A stretch of DNA of 64,000 nucleotides from Bacillota bacterium (GCA_021846505.1 JAJZWV010000005.1:1-64000), one strand, 5' to 3'; shown: positions 1 to 9,592, numbered from the stretch's first letter. The notes: generated by a model not told the origin, from the letters alone. Program-made: numbers and translations.

Positions 1-112
1 TCGGCGAACGAGGTCTGTGGGGTGTGACGGCCTAACATGGGGCACCTCCGTGATCCAGGCTGATCCAATTATCCCGCCCCCCGCGGTGCGACACCACTCT
101 GTGCGGGGTTTA

Positions 113-829
113 TCACACCATCCCTAGGTGGCAGTTCACGGCGTCCGGCGCATCGGCCAGCCGCCAGCCGCGCTGCTCGGCCCGGTAGCCCAGGTCGGTA
201 TCCTCGCCCCCCCATCCGGTGCCAAAGCGCTCGTCGAATCCTCCGAGGGCTCTAAAGACGCCGGCGCTGACCGATAGGTTCGATGTGCAGGTGTGGACAA
301 ATCGGTAGGCGTGGTGCACAGGCAGTGCCAGCGCCCGGCGGGCGCGCGCTTCCCCGACCGTCATGCGCGCCTTCCGCCACAGCCGATCCAGCGCCGCCGG
401 GGTGACGGGCACCGCCAGCCACGCGGGCACTTCATCCACGGGGATGGCCCAGCGGCGCCCGCGATACAGCCAGCCCGGATCCGCCTGAAGCCGCCGCACA
501 TGAGCCGCGATGAATCCCCGCTGAGGGACCATGTCGTCATCGCTGAACACGAGCCACGAGCCGCGCGCTTGGGCCGCCGCCTGATTGCGCGCGGCCGCCG
601 CCCCGCGGTGCGTGCCGCGCACGACCTGCAAGGGAAACGGCAGCCGGCACGACGCGAGCCAGGCCCCTGTTCCATCCGTGGACCCGTCATCGGTGACCAC
701 CACTTCGAAGGGAAATCCCTGCGGAGTCAGGGCAAACGCCTCCAACACCGCACGCAGCCGATCCCGCTTGTTGTAGGTCGGCATGATGACAGAGGCTAGG
801 GGCCGCCTGGGCCTCGCCCCCGCGGTCAT
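113..829 (-). CDS. Family 2 glycosyltransferase
   Basis: ORF 238 aa; N-terminal 'ASVIMPTYNKRDRLRAVLEAF...VVVTDDGSTDGT', 'FSDDDMVP' (DxD), 'GFDERFGTGWGGEDTDLGYR' typical of GT2. Confidence 0.9.
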   Translation of the reverse strand: MTAGARPRRPLASVIMPTYNKRDRLRAVLEAFALTPQGFPFEVVVTDDGSTDGTGAWLASCRLPFPLQVVRGTHRGAAAARNQAAAQARGSWLVFSDDDMVPQRGFIAAHVRRLQADPGWLYRGRRWAIPVDEVPAWLAVPVTPAALDRLWRKARMTVGEARARRALALPVHHAYRFVHTCTSNLSVSAGVFRALGGFDERFGTGWGGEDTDLGYRAEQRGWRLADAPDAVNCHLGMV

Positions 830-1581
830 GCCGTGAGCCCCCCATCCACGACGATGGTGGTGCCGTTGATGTATGAGGCAGCCGGGCTGGCGAGGAAGCG
901 GACGACCGCGGCCACCTCGCGGGGATGCGCAAAACGCCCGAGGGGGATGTCCGCCAAGTACTGCCGCCGCACCTCAGCCGGCAGGCCGGCCACCAGCTCC
1001 GTTTCGATGAATCCCGGCGCCACCGCGTTGGCGCGCACGCCCGTGCCTGCCAGCTCACGCGCCAGCGAGCGGGTCAGCGACACCAGCGCCGCCTTGCTGG
1101 CGGCGTACAGGGCTTGTCCCCGAGCGCTTTTGAGGGCCGCCGCCGACGCGACATTAATGATGTGGCCGCGCCGGCTGAACAGCATGTCGCGCCCCAGGGC
1201 CGTCATGAGCGCCAGGGGCGCGCGCACATTCACGGCTTGGACCGCATCCCACTCGTCCGGCGTCTGCAGGAACAGCAGGCCATCGGCGCTGATGCCCGCA
1301 TTGTTCACCAGCACTTCAAACGGACCCGCGCCGCGGGCAACCTGCTCCAGGCGGGCGGCCCACTCCTCGGGGGGTGCTGCCAAGTCCCAGCGCATGGGCA
1401 CGAAGCGTGTGTGCGGGCACCGGCGCGCGGCCGCGGCGGCCGCCGCCGCCGCCGCGTCTTCGCGCGTGCGATAGGTGAACACCACGGGGTCGAAGCGGGC
1501 GCCCAGCGCCGCCACCAGCGTTCGCCCCAGTCCCCGCGATCCGCCGGTGACCAGGGCCGCCCCGCTCCGCGGCCCGCTCAT
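826..1581 (-). CDS. Short-chain dehydrogenase / 3-oxoacyl-ACP reductase (FabG-like)
   Basis: 'ALVTGGSRGLGRTLV' Rossmann motif, 'NNAG', 'YAASKAAL', 'NAVAPGFIETEL'; start chosen at the Met overlapping the ACP stop (ATGA). Confidence 0.92.
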   Translation of the reverse strand: MSGPRSGAALVTGGSRGLGRTLVAALGARFDPVVFTYRTREDAAAAAAAAAARRCPHTRFVPMRWDLAAPPEEWAARLEQVARGAGPFEVLVNNAGISADGLLFLQTPDEWDAVQAVNVRAPLALMTALGRDMLFSRRGHIINVASAAALKSARGQALYAASKAALVSLTRSLARELAGTGVRANAVAPGFIETELVAGLPAEVRRQYLADIPLGRFAHPREVAAVVRFLASPAASYINGTTIVVDGGLTA

Positions 1582-1868
1582 ACGGCCTGCTCGCCGTGCC
1601 GCTCCAGGCACAGGTCATAGAGCGCGCCCAGCGTCTGAAAGGCACCGGTATCCTTCTGTGTGATGCGTATGCGGTGCAGCTTCTGCAGGGCGACGGCCAG
1701 CTCAAGGCAGTCCACCGAGTCCAGCCCCAAGCCGTCCTCGCCCATGAGCCGCGTCTCGCGGCCCAGCGCCTGGCTGTCCATATCCAGTTCGAGATGCGTC
1801 ACCACCAGCTCCGCTAAATCTGCCAGCGTGAGCCCGGGCGCGCCGTCGGTCTTCAGCACGGTTGCCAT
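1578..1868 (-). CDS. Acyl carrier protein
   Basis: 'LGLDSVDCLELAVALQKLHRI' phosphopantetheine Ser motif; AGGAGG RBS upstream of the ATG at 1868. Confidence 0.9.
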   Translation of the reverse strand: MATVLKTDGAPGLTLADLAELVVTHLELDMDSQALGRETRLMGEDGLGLDSVDCLELAVALQKLHRIRITQKDTGAFQTLGALYDLCLERHGEQAV

Positions 1869-2314
1869 CGTGGCCATCCTCCTTCGATTGTTCGGCTTCG
1901 CTGCCGCCAAGCGTGGCGGCCGTTCGTGTGGACAATGCCGTCGCGGAGCGGGCGTACTGCGGCCCACATGGCGGAGCGCCTCCGCGACCAGGGCCGATGA
2001 TGCCGCTCGCGATCCCACGGTCGGATCCTGAGTGGAAGGGAAGTTGTCCCTGCCCACCCCACCGTAAGAGGTCCCGCACACGGGGAGCCTCGGGAAAACC
2101 CTAGGCTAAGCCCTGGTATTTTCACCCGGGACCACCAGGGCCCCGCCGCCCACACTGAGGGTCGTTGAGAGGCGATCGGGCGGGCGGCTGGCCCACGCTC
2201 GGCTCCCGCTCAATAGGCAGGCAACACGCGAGACGGGCTGCGGCACAAAGCCCCCGACCCCAAGCGGCATGTGACTGGCCGAGAGGGCAAAGCCGCGAAA
2301 GGAAAGGTGACAGG

Positions 2315-3328
2315 ATGGCAATGACAACGAATTCCCGGATGCTGGCCACCGGCTCCGATGGCGCGGGAGGGCTCCGCCAAGCCGCCCCCGCCGGCTCCGC
2401 GCCGGTGGTCGCCGGCCAAAACCTCGGCAAGCGCTATGGAGACCGGTGGGCGGTGCGCCACTTGGACCTCACGCTGTACTCCGGGGAGGTGTTTGGCCTC
2501 TTGGGCCCCAACGGGGCCGGCAAGACGACCACCTTCAATCTGCTGGCGGGGCTTCTGTCCGCCGACGAAGGCGAGCTCACGGTGCTGGGAGAGCCGTGGC
2601 ACCGCCCACGCGCTGCGGTGCGCCGCCAGCTGGGGATGGTGCCGCAGCACCTCGCCCTCTACCCGGAGCTGTCCGCCCGCCAGAACGTCCACTTCTTTGG
2701 CCGGCTGTATGGGCTCGCGGGCACCGCCCTGGACCAGGCGGCCATCAGAGCGCTGGACGCGGTGGGGCTGGCCGACCGCCAGCATGACACGGTGGCGGCG
2801 TTCAGCGGCGGGATGAAGCGGCGCCTCAACATCGCCTGCGCGGTGCTGCATCGGCCGCAGATCCTGCTCCTGGATGAGCCGACCGTCGGTGTCGACCCGC
2901 AGTCCCGCAACCTGATTTTCCAGACGCTCCAGCAGCTGGCCGACGACGGCGTGACCATCGTGTACACCACGCACTACATGGAGGAAGCGCAGGCGCTGTG
3001 CGACCGGGTGGCCATCGTGGACGGCGGCCGCGCGGTGGCGGAAGGCACGGTTGCCGAGCTGCTGCGCCAGCACGGCGAAAGCGTGATCCAGGTGGCCGTG
3101 GATCCCCCGCAGGCCGCGTGCCTGGAGCGGGCTCTCGCCGGTGCCGGAGCGGAGGTGACGCTCACCGGTGGGACGCTCGCGATTCGCGCGCGGGATGTGC
3201 CGGAGACGCTCACGCTTGTCACCCATCACTTGGCGGCGCTCGCCATCCGCCCCACGTCGCTGGATCTGGTGCCTGCCAGCTTGGAAGCCGTGTTCCTCAC
3301 CCTCACGGGGCGGCGGCTGCGCGACTGA
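2315..3328 (+). CDS. ABC transporter ATP-binding protein
   Basis: Walker A 'GPNGAGKTT', signature 'FSGGMKRRLNIA', Walker B 'ILLLDEPTVGVD'; RBS-like GGAAAGG before ATG 2315. Confidence 0.95.
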   Translation: MAMTTNSRMLATGSDGAGGLRQAAPAGSAPVVAGQNLGKRYGDRWAVRHLDLTLYSGEVFGLLGPNGAGKTTTFNLLAGLLSADEGELTVLGEPWHRPRAAVRRQLGMVPQHLALYPELSARQNVHFFGRLYGLAGTALDQAAIRALDAVGLADRQHDTVAAFSGGMKRRLNIACAVLHRPQILLLDEPTVGVDPQSRNLIFQTLQQLADDGVTIVYTTHYMEEAQALCDRVAIVDGGRAVAEGTVAELLRQHGESVIQVAVDPPQAACLERALAGAGAEVTLTGGTLAIRARDVPETLTLVTHHLAALAIRPTSLDLVPASLEAVFLTLTGRRLRD

Positions 3329-3449
3329 TGCGCTCACCGGCTGTCCCAGATTTTCGGTGCCGCTGGCGATGGACAGCGAGCCGGGACAGCGGGCCCGACG
3401 AGATACAGCTCGAGGAGAACGTGAGCCAGAAGAAGGAGGCATCAGCAAA

Positions 3450-4574
3450 ATGTGGCCCATCGCGATGAAAGACTTTTGGATTTACCTGCGCGACCGCGGC
3501 ACCATTGTGAACCTGTTTGTCCTGCCCCTGATGTTTGCCGTCGTGCTGACGGCCGCCCTGGGCGGCGTGTTTGGCGGCGGCACTCCCGCTGCCACCATGA
3601 AGGTGCCGCTGGTGCTGGAGCAGCCGAACCCTGCCGTCACTCAGGCGGTGCAGCGCCTGCCGGGGGTGGTGCTGACCCGCGAAGGCGCCGGGTCGGCCCG
3701 GAGCGCCGTGGCCAGCGGTTCGGCCCTGGCCGCCATCGTGGTGCGCGGCCAGCACGTGATGATTTGGCAAAGTCCCACGGAGCCGGCCACCGCGTCCCTG
3801 TTCCGCGGGGCGGTGACCTCCGCCATCTCCGCCGGCGTGAGCCGCGCGGATCTTGCGGCGCTCATCGCCCGCATCGGCCGGACGTCTGCGGGCCGCACCC
3901 TGGCAGCGGGGCTGTCCCCCATGCCGGCCGTGTCGCATCTGGCCGTGGGCGTCACCCGCCAAGCCCCTCACCCCAGCGCGGTGGAGCAGTATGTGCCGGG
4001 CTTTACCGTGGCGTTTCTCTTCTTCATTGCCGCCACCATCGTGCAAAGCTTCTTCAGCGAGCGGGAGCGCGGCACCATGGCCCGCATCCGCGTCGCCTCG
4101 ACCAGCCCGCGCGCCATCTTGGCGGGCAAGCTCATCCCCACGTTTGCCATGGGCATCATCCAGGCGGTGGTGATGTTTGCCGCTGGCCACTGGCTGTTTG
4201 GCCTGGCGCTGCCGAACCCCGCCGCGCTGCTGGCCGTGACGGTGGCCATCAGCGTGGCGGCCAACGGGCTGGGCTTGCTGGTCACGTCTTACGCGCGCAC
4301 CCAGAGCCAGGCCCAAAACGTGGCGACCCTGCTGGTGTTCCTGCTGGCGGCCGTGGGCGGGTGCTACGTGCCGCGCTTCTACATGCCGCCCATCATGCGC
4401 TCGCTGGCGCTGGCTACGCCCCAAGGCTGGGCCATGCGGGCTTACCAGGCCATTCTGCTGCAGGGGCAGGGCTTAGGCCACGTCTGGCCGAGCCTCGCCG
4501 TCCTGATGGGGTTCGGCCTGGTGTTCTTCGTAGTGGCCCTGCTGCGGTTCCGCGTTGACCAGGTGGCCGCGTGA
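3450..4574 (+). CDS. ABC-2 type transporter permease
   Basis: 'MWPIAMKDFWIYLRDRGTIVNLFVLPLMFAVVLTAALGG', multiple TM segments, 'ERERGTMARIRVASTSPRAILAGKLIP'; AAGAAGGAGG RBS. Confidence 0.93.
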   Translation: MWPIAMKDFWIYLRDRGTIVNLFVLPLMFAVVLTAALGGVFGGGTPAATMKVPLVLEQPNPAVTQAVQRLPGVVLTREGAGSARSAVASGSALAAIVVRGQHVMIWQSPTEPATASLFRGAVTSAISAGVSRADLAALIARIGRTSAGRTLAAGLSPMPAVSHLAVGVTRQAPHPSAVEQYVPGFTVAFLFFIAATIVQSFFSERERGTMARIRVASTSPRAILAGKLIPTFAMGIIQAVVMFAAGHWLFGLALPNPAALLAVTVAISVAANGLGLLVTSYARTQSQAQNVATLLVFLLAAVGGCYVPRFYMPPIMRSLALATPQGWAMRAYQAILLQGQGLGHVWPSLAVLMGFGLVFFVVALLRFRVDQVAA

Positions 4575-5038
4575 GCGCCAGAGGGAAAGGGACGGCGGCT
4601 GCCGCGCACGCGGCCGAGCCGGTGCGCGTGGACGCCTACCTGCCACACCGCGGGGCACTCTTGCTGGTGGATCGCGTGCGCCGGATGGGGCCGCCGCTGG
4701 CGGCCGCGGAGCTTGATGTCCCGCTCGGCCACTGGGCCGTGGCCGGGCACTTTCCCGGCGTCCCCATTTTCCCCGGCGTCCTGCTGCTGGAGTTCATGGC
4801 ACAGACCGGGCGGTTTCTCTTTCCCGAGCCCGGCACCGCACCAGCCCTCTTGGTTCGCGTGCGCCATGCTCGCTTTCTGGCGCCGGTGCATCCGCCGGCC
4901 CGCCTCGTCGCCATGGCCTCACTGGAGGGCGAGGTGGGGCCGCAGTTCCAAATTCGGTGTGAAGCCGTGGACGAGCACGCGCCACCGGAAGGCCGAGTGG
5001 TGGCCCGCGCCCGCTTCACCGTCCTCCGGGCGGAGTGA
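4571..5038 (+). CDS. FabZ/FabA-like hotdog 3-hydroxyacyl-ACP dehydratase
   Basis: 'LPHRGALLLVDRV', 'GHFPGVPIFPGVLLLEFMAQTG' hotdog dehydratase signature; GTGA overlap with the permease. Confidence 0.9.
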   Translation: MSARGKGTAAAAHAAEPVRVDAYLPHRGALLLVDRVRRMGPPLAAAELDVPLGHWAVAGHFPGVPIFPGVLLLEFMAQTGRFLFPEPGTAPALLVRVRHARFLAPVHPPARLVAMASLEGEVGPQFQIRCEAVDEHAPPEGRVVARARFTVLRAE

Positions 5039-5161
5039 GCGGTGGGAGGCCGCCCCCCGCCCAAGCGGCCTCGATCCCCGAGCCGATTGATGCGAAGAGA
5101 CCCCATGATCCTGACTGAGAGGGCCACACATGAGCTGAGGTTAGAGAAAGGAGCGGTCTTC

Positions 5162-6094
5162 ATGCGTTCCACGACCCGCATCGCCCTCACGGGCTTTGGC
5201 GCCGTCCACCCCGACGGCATGGGCCCCGTCTCCGGCGCGCTGCGCAGCACCGCCCGACTGGGCGATGCCGAAGAGGTCGTCCCGGGCACCTGGCGCCGCA
5301 CCGTCGCACAATCCACCCTGGACCCGTGGCTTCCCCCGGCCGGCCGGCGCCGGCTGGACCACCTGGCCCAAATGGCCGTGGCGGCCGTGCGCGCGGCACT
5401 CGCCGACCGCGGTCCCATCCTGGTTAGCAGCCCTCCGGGCCTGTTTGTAAATACTCTGTTTGGCAGCGCCACGGCGGTGGCCCGCCTGATGGCGTCGGCC
5501 GGCGACCCCGATGGCGTGGTGTCGCCGCTGCTGTTTCCCGGCGTGGTCGCCAACCAAGCGGCCGGCCAGGCGGCGGCGGCCGAGGGCCTCACCGGACCCT
5601 CGACGGTGTTTGGGGGCCACGGGGCGTTTGAGTACGCGTGCCTCCAGCTCATGGCGGGCCGCATCTCCACCGCCGTGGTGCTTGGCCTCGATGACATCTC
5701 TCCGCTGCTCGCCCGCGTGCTCGCGCGATCCGGGATGCGGCTGGGCGCACCGGCTCCCGCGCCCCAATTGCTCACCGAGGCGGCTGCGGCGCTCGTGCTG
5801 GAGACCGAGGCCCACGCCCAGCTGTGCGGCGCGCACGCACGGGTGTGGGTAGCTCCTGAGTGGCAGGACGCTCCCTCGGGCGCACACCTGGACTCCCGCG
5901 CGTGGGACGCGACTTGGGGATTCAGCGCCGCAGCCTGGCTGCCACTGGCGGTGGGCACGCTCGCGGCCAGCGGCATAAAGGCGCCGGCCGCGCTCCAGGC
6001 GGCCGATCCGCTGCGGCCGGGCGTCACCTGGGTCAGGGTGGCTCCTGCCGGCCGCAGCGCCGCCCGACCTTCCGCACTGGGGGTGGCCCTGTGA
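5162..6094 (+). CDS. Beta-ketoacyl synthase-like protein lacking the catalytic Cys (chain-length-factor or ApeC-type)
   Basis: 'TRIALTGFGAVHPDG' KS N-terminus; position of TACAS reads 'GPSTVFGGHGAFEYA'; only ~311 aa and no HGTGT. Confidence 0.75.
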   Translation: MRSTTRIALTGFGAVHPDGMGPVSGALRSTARLGDAEEVVPGTWRRTVAQSTLDPWLPPAGRRRLDHLAQMAVAAVRAALADRGPILVSSPPGLFVNTLFGSATAVARLMASAGDPDGVVSPLLFPGVVANQAAGQAAAAEGLTGPSTVFGGHGAFEYACLQLMAGRISTAVVLGLDDISPLLARVLARSGMRLGAPAPAPQLLTEAAAALVLETEAHAQLCGAHARVWVAPEWQDAPSGAHLDSRAWDATWGFSAAAWLPLAVGTLAASGIKAPAALQAADPLRPGVTWVRVAPAGRSAARPSALGVAL

Positions 6095-7374
6095 GCGCGC
6101 GGACAGCGGTCGCCATCACCGGGCTGGGCGCCGCCACTCCACTCGGTGCCGACGCATCCACCTTCCGGGCAGGACTGCTGGAGGGGCGGCGCCGCTGTGG
6201 GCCAGTCACCCGCTTCGATGCCACCCGCTACGGCGTCAACTGGGCTGGCCAGCTGGACGACGCCGTGTGGGCGCCCCCTGGCTCCCCGGATGCAGGCTCC
6301 CGGCCCGCTCAGCTTCTGGATCGGGTGGCGGCGGAGGCGCTGGCCATGGCCGGCGGGCCGAATGACACGCGCACGGCGCTGGTGCTTGGCACCACGCTGG
6401 GATCCGACGAGCTGTCGCGGGTGGCCTGGCAGGAGCAGCACGGCCACGCACCCGCGTATGACGCCGTCCTGTCCGGCATGGCCGACTGTGCGGGCCGCCG
6501 GCTGGTGGACCGCCTGGCGCTCGGCGGGCCCGTATGGAGTGTGGTCACCGCCTGCGCGGCCGGCACCACCGCCATTGGCATCGGGGCCGACCTGATTCGC
6601 CTGGGTCTCGTGGACCGCGTGCTGGCCGGCGGGGTCGACACGCTGACCGAGCTCATTTATGCCGGGTTTGACAGCATGGGGGCGCTCGGGCATGACTGCC
6701 GCCCCTTCGCCGAGGACCGGGAGGGCGTCGTGCTGGCCGAGGGCGCCGCCATGATAGTGCTGGAGTCCGAAGGCCGCGCCCGGGGGCGGGGGGCACACAT
6801 CCAAGCCTGGGTGTTGGGCAGCGGCACCGCCAACGACGCCTACCACGCGACCGCCCCGCACCCCGAGGGCCGCGGCGCGGCATTGGCCATGCAGCGCTGC
6901 CTCAGCGACGCAGGGCTCTCCCCCGCCGACATCGACTACGTCAACGCGCACGGCACCGGCACCCACGCCAACGATCCCGCGGAGTGGGCGGCCATCGCGG
7001 CGGTGCTCGGGAGCCACGCTTGGGAAATTCCTATTAGCTCGACCAAGAGCCAGATGGGTCACGCCCTGTCCGCGGCCGGAGCCATCGAGGCAGTGGCCAC
7101 GGTGCTGGCGCTGCGAGACGGCTTCGTGCCGCCCACCGCGCACCGCCACGCCCCCCTGGCCGCAGCAGTCGGAGCGGACTTCGTCCAGGACGCCGGGCGC
7201 CGGGCGCCGATTGCCTGTGCGCTCAGCAATTCCTTTGCGTTTGGCGGCCACACTGCGTGTCTCGCATTGGGCCGTGCCGACATCGACTGGAACTCGGAGC
7301 GCGGCGGTGGGTATCCCGCGCCCAAAACCCCGTCCCCCGACCCCACGCGCCACCGGGGTGTCCGCGACCATTAG
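6091..7374 (+). CDS. Beta-ketoacyl-ACP synthase II (FabF-like KS)
   Basis: 'VAITGLGAATPLG', 'VTACAAGTTAI' (active Cys), 'NAHGTGTHANDPAE', 'KSQMGHALSAAGAIEA'; GTG start overlapping the preceding stop. Confidence 0.95.
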   Translation: MSARTAVAITGLGAATPLGADASTFRAGLLEGRRRCGPVTRFDATRYGVNWAGQLDDAVWAPPGSPDAGSRPAQLLDRVAAEALAMAGGPNDTRTALVLGTTLGSDELSRVAWQEQHGHAPAYDAVLSGMADCAGRRLVDRLALGGPVWSVVTACAAGTTAIGIGADLIRLGLVDRVLAGGVDTLTELIYAGFDSMGALGHDCRPFAEDREGVVLAEGAAMIVLESEGRARGRGAHIQAWVLGSGTANDAYHATAPHPEGRGAALAMQRCLSDAGLSPADIDYVNAHGTGTHANDPAEWAAIAAVLGSHAWEIPISSTKSQMGHALSAAGAIEAVATVLALRDGFVPPTAHRHAPLAAAVGADFVQDAGRRAPIACALSNSFAFGGHTACLALGRADIDWNSERGGGYPAPKTPSPDPTRHRGVRDH

Positions 7375-7462
7375 GAGAACACGGGCGCCGCTGACGACAA
7401 GCGCGACACGGACGCCGCGCATGATACGAAGAGACGGAAGACCGAAAGGACGGAACATCAAC

Positions 7463-7858
7463 ATGATGAAGGGCAAGCAGATGAACCGCGGGGGGAACCG
7501 GCACTGGATGGGAGCGAGGAGCGGGCGGCTGGCCGCCGCCCTCAAGGGGTTTGGCACGCTGGCGGGGATCGCGGTGTTGGTCGGGCTGGTGGCCAGCGGC
7601 CTCATGCCCGCCGCCGAGCGCGTGGTGGCTGTCGCCGCCGCCTGGCCCGCCGCCACCGCCGCCGAGTTTTGGGTGGGGCGCCGCATGTCTGCCCGCACGG
7701 CCCAGGTGCTGGGCAGCGCGATGGGGGGCCTGTGGCTGGTTGCCGCGATAGGGCTCTGGTGGGGCTTTGCGTCGGCCGGCGGCATCGCGGCCTTGGGGGC
7801 CGGCTTGTGGGTGGCGCTGAGCTTCGTGGTTGACCCCGCCTACGGCATGGCGGATTGA
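7463..7858 (+). CDS. Small membrane protein of unknown function
   Basis: 132 aa with several hydrophobic stretches after 'MMKGKQMNRGGNRHWMG'; RBS AAAGGA upstream. Confidence 0.6.
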   Translation: MMKGKQMNRGGNRHWMGARSGRLAAALKGFGTLAGIAVLVGLVASGLMPAAERVVAVAAAWPAATAAEFWVGRRMSARTAQVLGSAMGGLWLVAAIGLWWGFASAGGIAALGAGLWVALSFVVDPAYGMAD

Positions 7859-7963
7859 GGGGCCGCGCGTGTGTGGTGGCTCGTAGCCGCACTGCCCAGC
7901 CCCTTGCGAAGTTGCCTCCACAGAGGACACCACCCCCAGCGTCGGGCTGGGTGGGGGGTTCTC

Positions 7964-8452
7964 TCAGTCATCGGGTGGAGGTGGACTGTCCCGGTGGGCG
8001 GGCTCACATTGGCGGGCCAGTCCGAGGACGCCCAGCGCAGCTCGCATCCGCTGCAAGGCATCACCCGGCCGCGCCACCTCCACGCCTGGGGGAGAGTAGT
8101 AGTGCCGCATGTTAAAGGTCACAAGCCAGTCGGCTGAGACCGCGGCAGCGGCGGCCAGGACATGGACGTCTGTGGGGTGCGCGTACTTGGCCCAGCGTGC
8201 GAGGTACGATTCGCCCGGGTCAGTGCCTACGGTGAGGCTGTTCGGCCACATCGCTTCGAAAATCGGCAGTCCGCGCGGCAGCTTCCGGATGAGGTTTCTT
8301 CGCACCTCCATCAATACCGCCGGCGATGTCCACGCCTGCACCAGCCCCAACTCTCCGACGAGCAACAGTGCATGCGAGGCACCGCTCGGTGACGCACATC
8401 CTGCAATAATCCCGTCGGCGTCCAAAAACACCCGGAGTGGGGTGGGCGTCAT
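7964..8452 (-). CDS. PIN-domain protein, putative VapC-type toxin
   Basis: 'LRVFLDADGIIAGCASPSGASHALL', acidic residues spaced as in PIN domains; overlaps the AbrB-like antitoxin gene. Confidence 0.75.
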   Translation of the reverse strand: MTPTPLRVFLDADGIIAGCASPSGASHALLLVGELGLVQAWTSPAVLMEVRRNLIRKLPRGLPIFEAMWPNSLTVGTDPGESYLARWAKYAHPTDVHVLAAAAAVSADWLVTFNMRHYYSPPGVEVARPGDALQRMRAALGVLGLARQCEPAHRDSPPPPDD

Positions 8453-8766
8453 AGGTCGTCAGGAGAATTACCCGTGCGGTCGCCGACAGGTTTGGTGGAA
8501 TCAGTGAACAGAGGCGCATCCGCGCCGTAGCGGTCCTGCGCCCACGCGGACAGGAGATCGTCCACGGACAAATTTTCGGAAGCGCGCTCTGCCGCTAGCT
8601 GGCGAGCGAGTTCTGTCACCACCGGAATGCGCGAGCTGAGTACCAGGAGGCCATCCCAGTCCACCAGCGTCAGTGGGGTGTCTGTCGCCAGGCCATACCG
8701 CTCGCGGACGTCCTTTGGCAGCGTCACGACACCGCGTTCACGCACTTGGACCACATACTGTCGCAC
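8449..8766 (-). CDS. AbrB/MazE-type antitoxin
   Basis: 'YVVQVRERGVVTLPKDVRERYGLATDTPLTLVDWDGLLVLS' swapped-hairpin AbrB signature. Confidence 0.85.
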   Translation of the reverse strand: MRQYVVQVRERGVVTLPKDVRERYGLATDTPLTLVDWDGLLVLSSRIPVVTELARQLAAERASENLSVDDLLSAWAQDRYGADAPLFTDSTKPVGDRTGNSPDDL

Positions 8767-8934
8767 CTGGCACCCCCCTTTTTGTGCAGTGTGTCACAGA
8801 AAAGCAGAAATGCAGACAGCCATAGCCGGACGACGGCGCGTCGGGACAGCAGCTGTCCACCGGCGGCCGCCGGAACGTGACGGCGGGTCCCTGCGATAGC
8901 CCCAGCTGGGCGCCTGGTTCGCGAGGTGACTCGC

Positions 8935-9390
8935 TTAAGATTCGAGCACCGACACGTAGTGCATTGCCCCGTATTCTAGGATGCGTTGATCGCGCGTTAC
9001 CAGGGTCAGGTTCATCAAGCGGGCGCTGGCGGCTAAGATGCGGTCCGCGGGGTCCCCGGGAAACGCACCGGGTAGCCGGCTGCTGGCGACGGCAATGTCC
9101 GGAGACAGCGGGAGAAGGTGCAGACCCGGCGCGGCCAATGCCTGGCGGACCCACTCGCTGCAGTCGCGGGACAGGCGGATGCGACCTTTGCTGTCGAGCA
9201 TGGACACTTCCCACACCGAAATGGCGGACACATACACGCGCCCGCCGGCCGCGGCCTGCTCAATGGCCTCGATGGCCACAGAGCCCAGCTGCTGCCGTTC
9301 GCCGCTCATCAGCCAGATCCAAATGTGAGTGTCGAGCAGGAGCCGGGTCAACCCATCACTTTCCATCGCGGTCCGCGTCCCATGCTTCAT
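8935..9390 (-). CDS. PIN-domain toxin, VapC type
   Basis: 'RLLLDTHIWIWLMSGE', 'VSAISVWEVSML', 'DPADRILAASARLMNLTLVTRDQRI' VapC signature. Confidence 0.92.
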   Translation of the reverse strand: MKHGTRTAMESDGLTRLLLDTHIWIWLMSGERQQLGSVAIEAIEQAAAGGRVYVSAISVWEVSMLDSKGRIRLSRDCSEWVRQALAAPGLHLLPLSPDIAVASSRLPGAFPGDPADRILAASARLMNLTLVTRDQRILEYGAMHYVSVLES

Positions 9391-9592
9391 CAGTGGGCCG
9401 CGTGATATCCCCGATGACGGTCACGGTCCCCTTCAGGCGCCCCAAGAGTGGGCTCGGATCCTCGTCGACTAGAGGGACCAGCTTCGCCACGGGCTGCCCC
9501 CGTTTGGTGACGATAACCTCCACACGCTTCTCCTTGACGAAGGAGATCAGCTCAAGGCACCTGGCTTTGAACTGACCAGCTGGAACATCCAT
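9356..9592 (-). CDS. Phd/YefM-family antitoxin
   Basis: 'MDVPAGQFKARCLELISFVKEKRVEVIVTKRGQPVAKLVPL' Phd/YefM signature. Confidence 0.92.
   Translation of the reverse strand: MDVPAGQFKARCLELISFVKEKRVEVIVTKRGQPVAKLVPLVDEDPSPLLGRLKGTVTVIGDITRPTDEAWDADRDGK

Noticed and set aside
1429-1460. GCC/GGC-rich tract encoding poly-Ala in the ketoreductase
   Set aside because: Simple low-complexity coding tract common in high-GC genes; no evidence of phase variation.
2225-2312. Possible riboswitch upstream of the ABC exporter ('gcggcacaaagcccccga...gagggcaaagccgcg')
   Set aside because: Superficially recalls the c-di-GMP-I motif, but required conserved blocks (GGGCAAACC, GGUAGCGGGG) and order are absent.
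4636-7785. 1049-aa minus-strand ORF and similar long antisense ORFs (e.g. 2210-3460, 14645-16171, 26788-28407, 56905-58542)
   Set aside because: Shadow ORFs from high GC opposite well-supported genes; low-complexity composition and no recognisable domains.
7925-7965. Hairpin-like 'ccacccccagcgtcgggctgggtggggggtt' between convergent genes
   Set aside because: Could be a bidirectional terminator, but pairing is imperfect and no clear U-tract is present.
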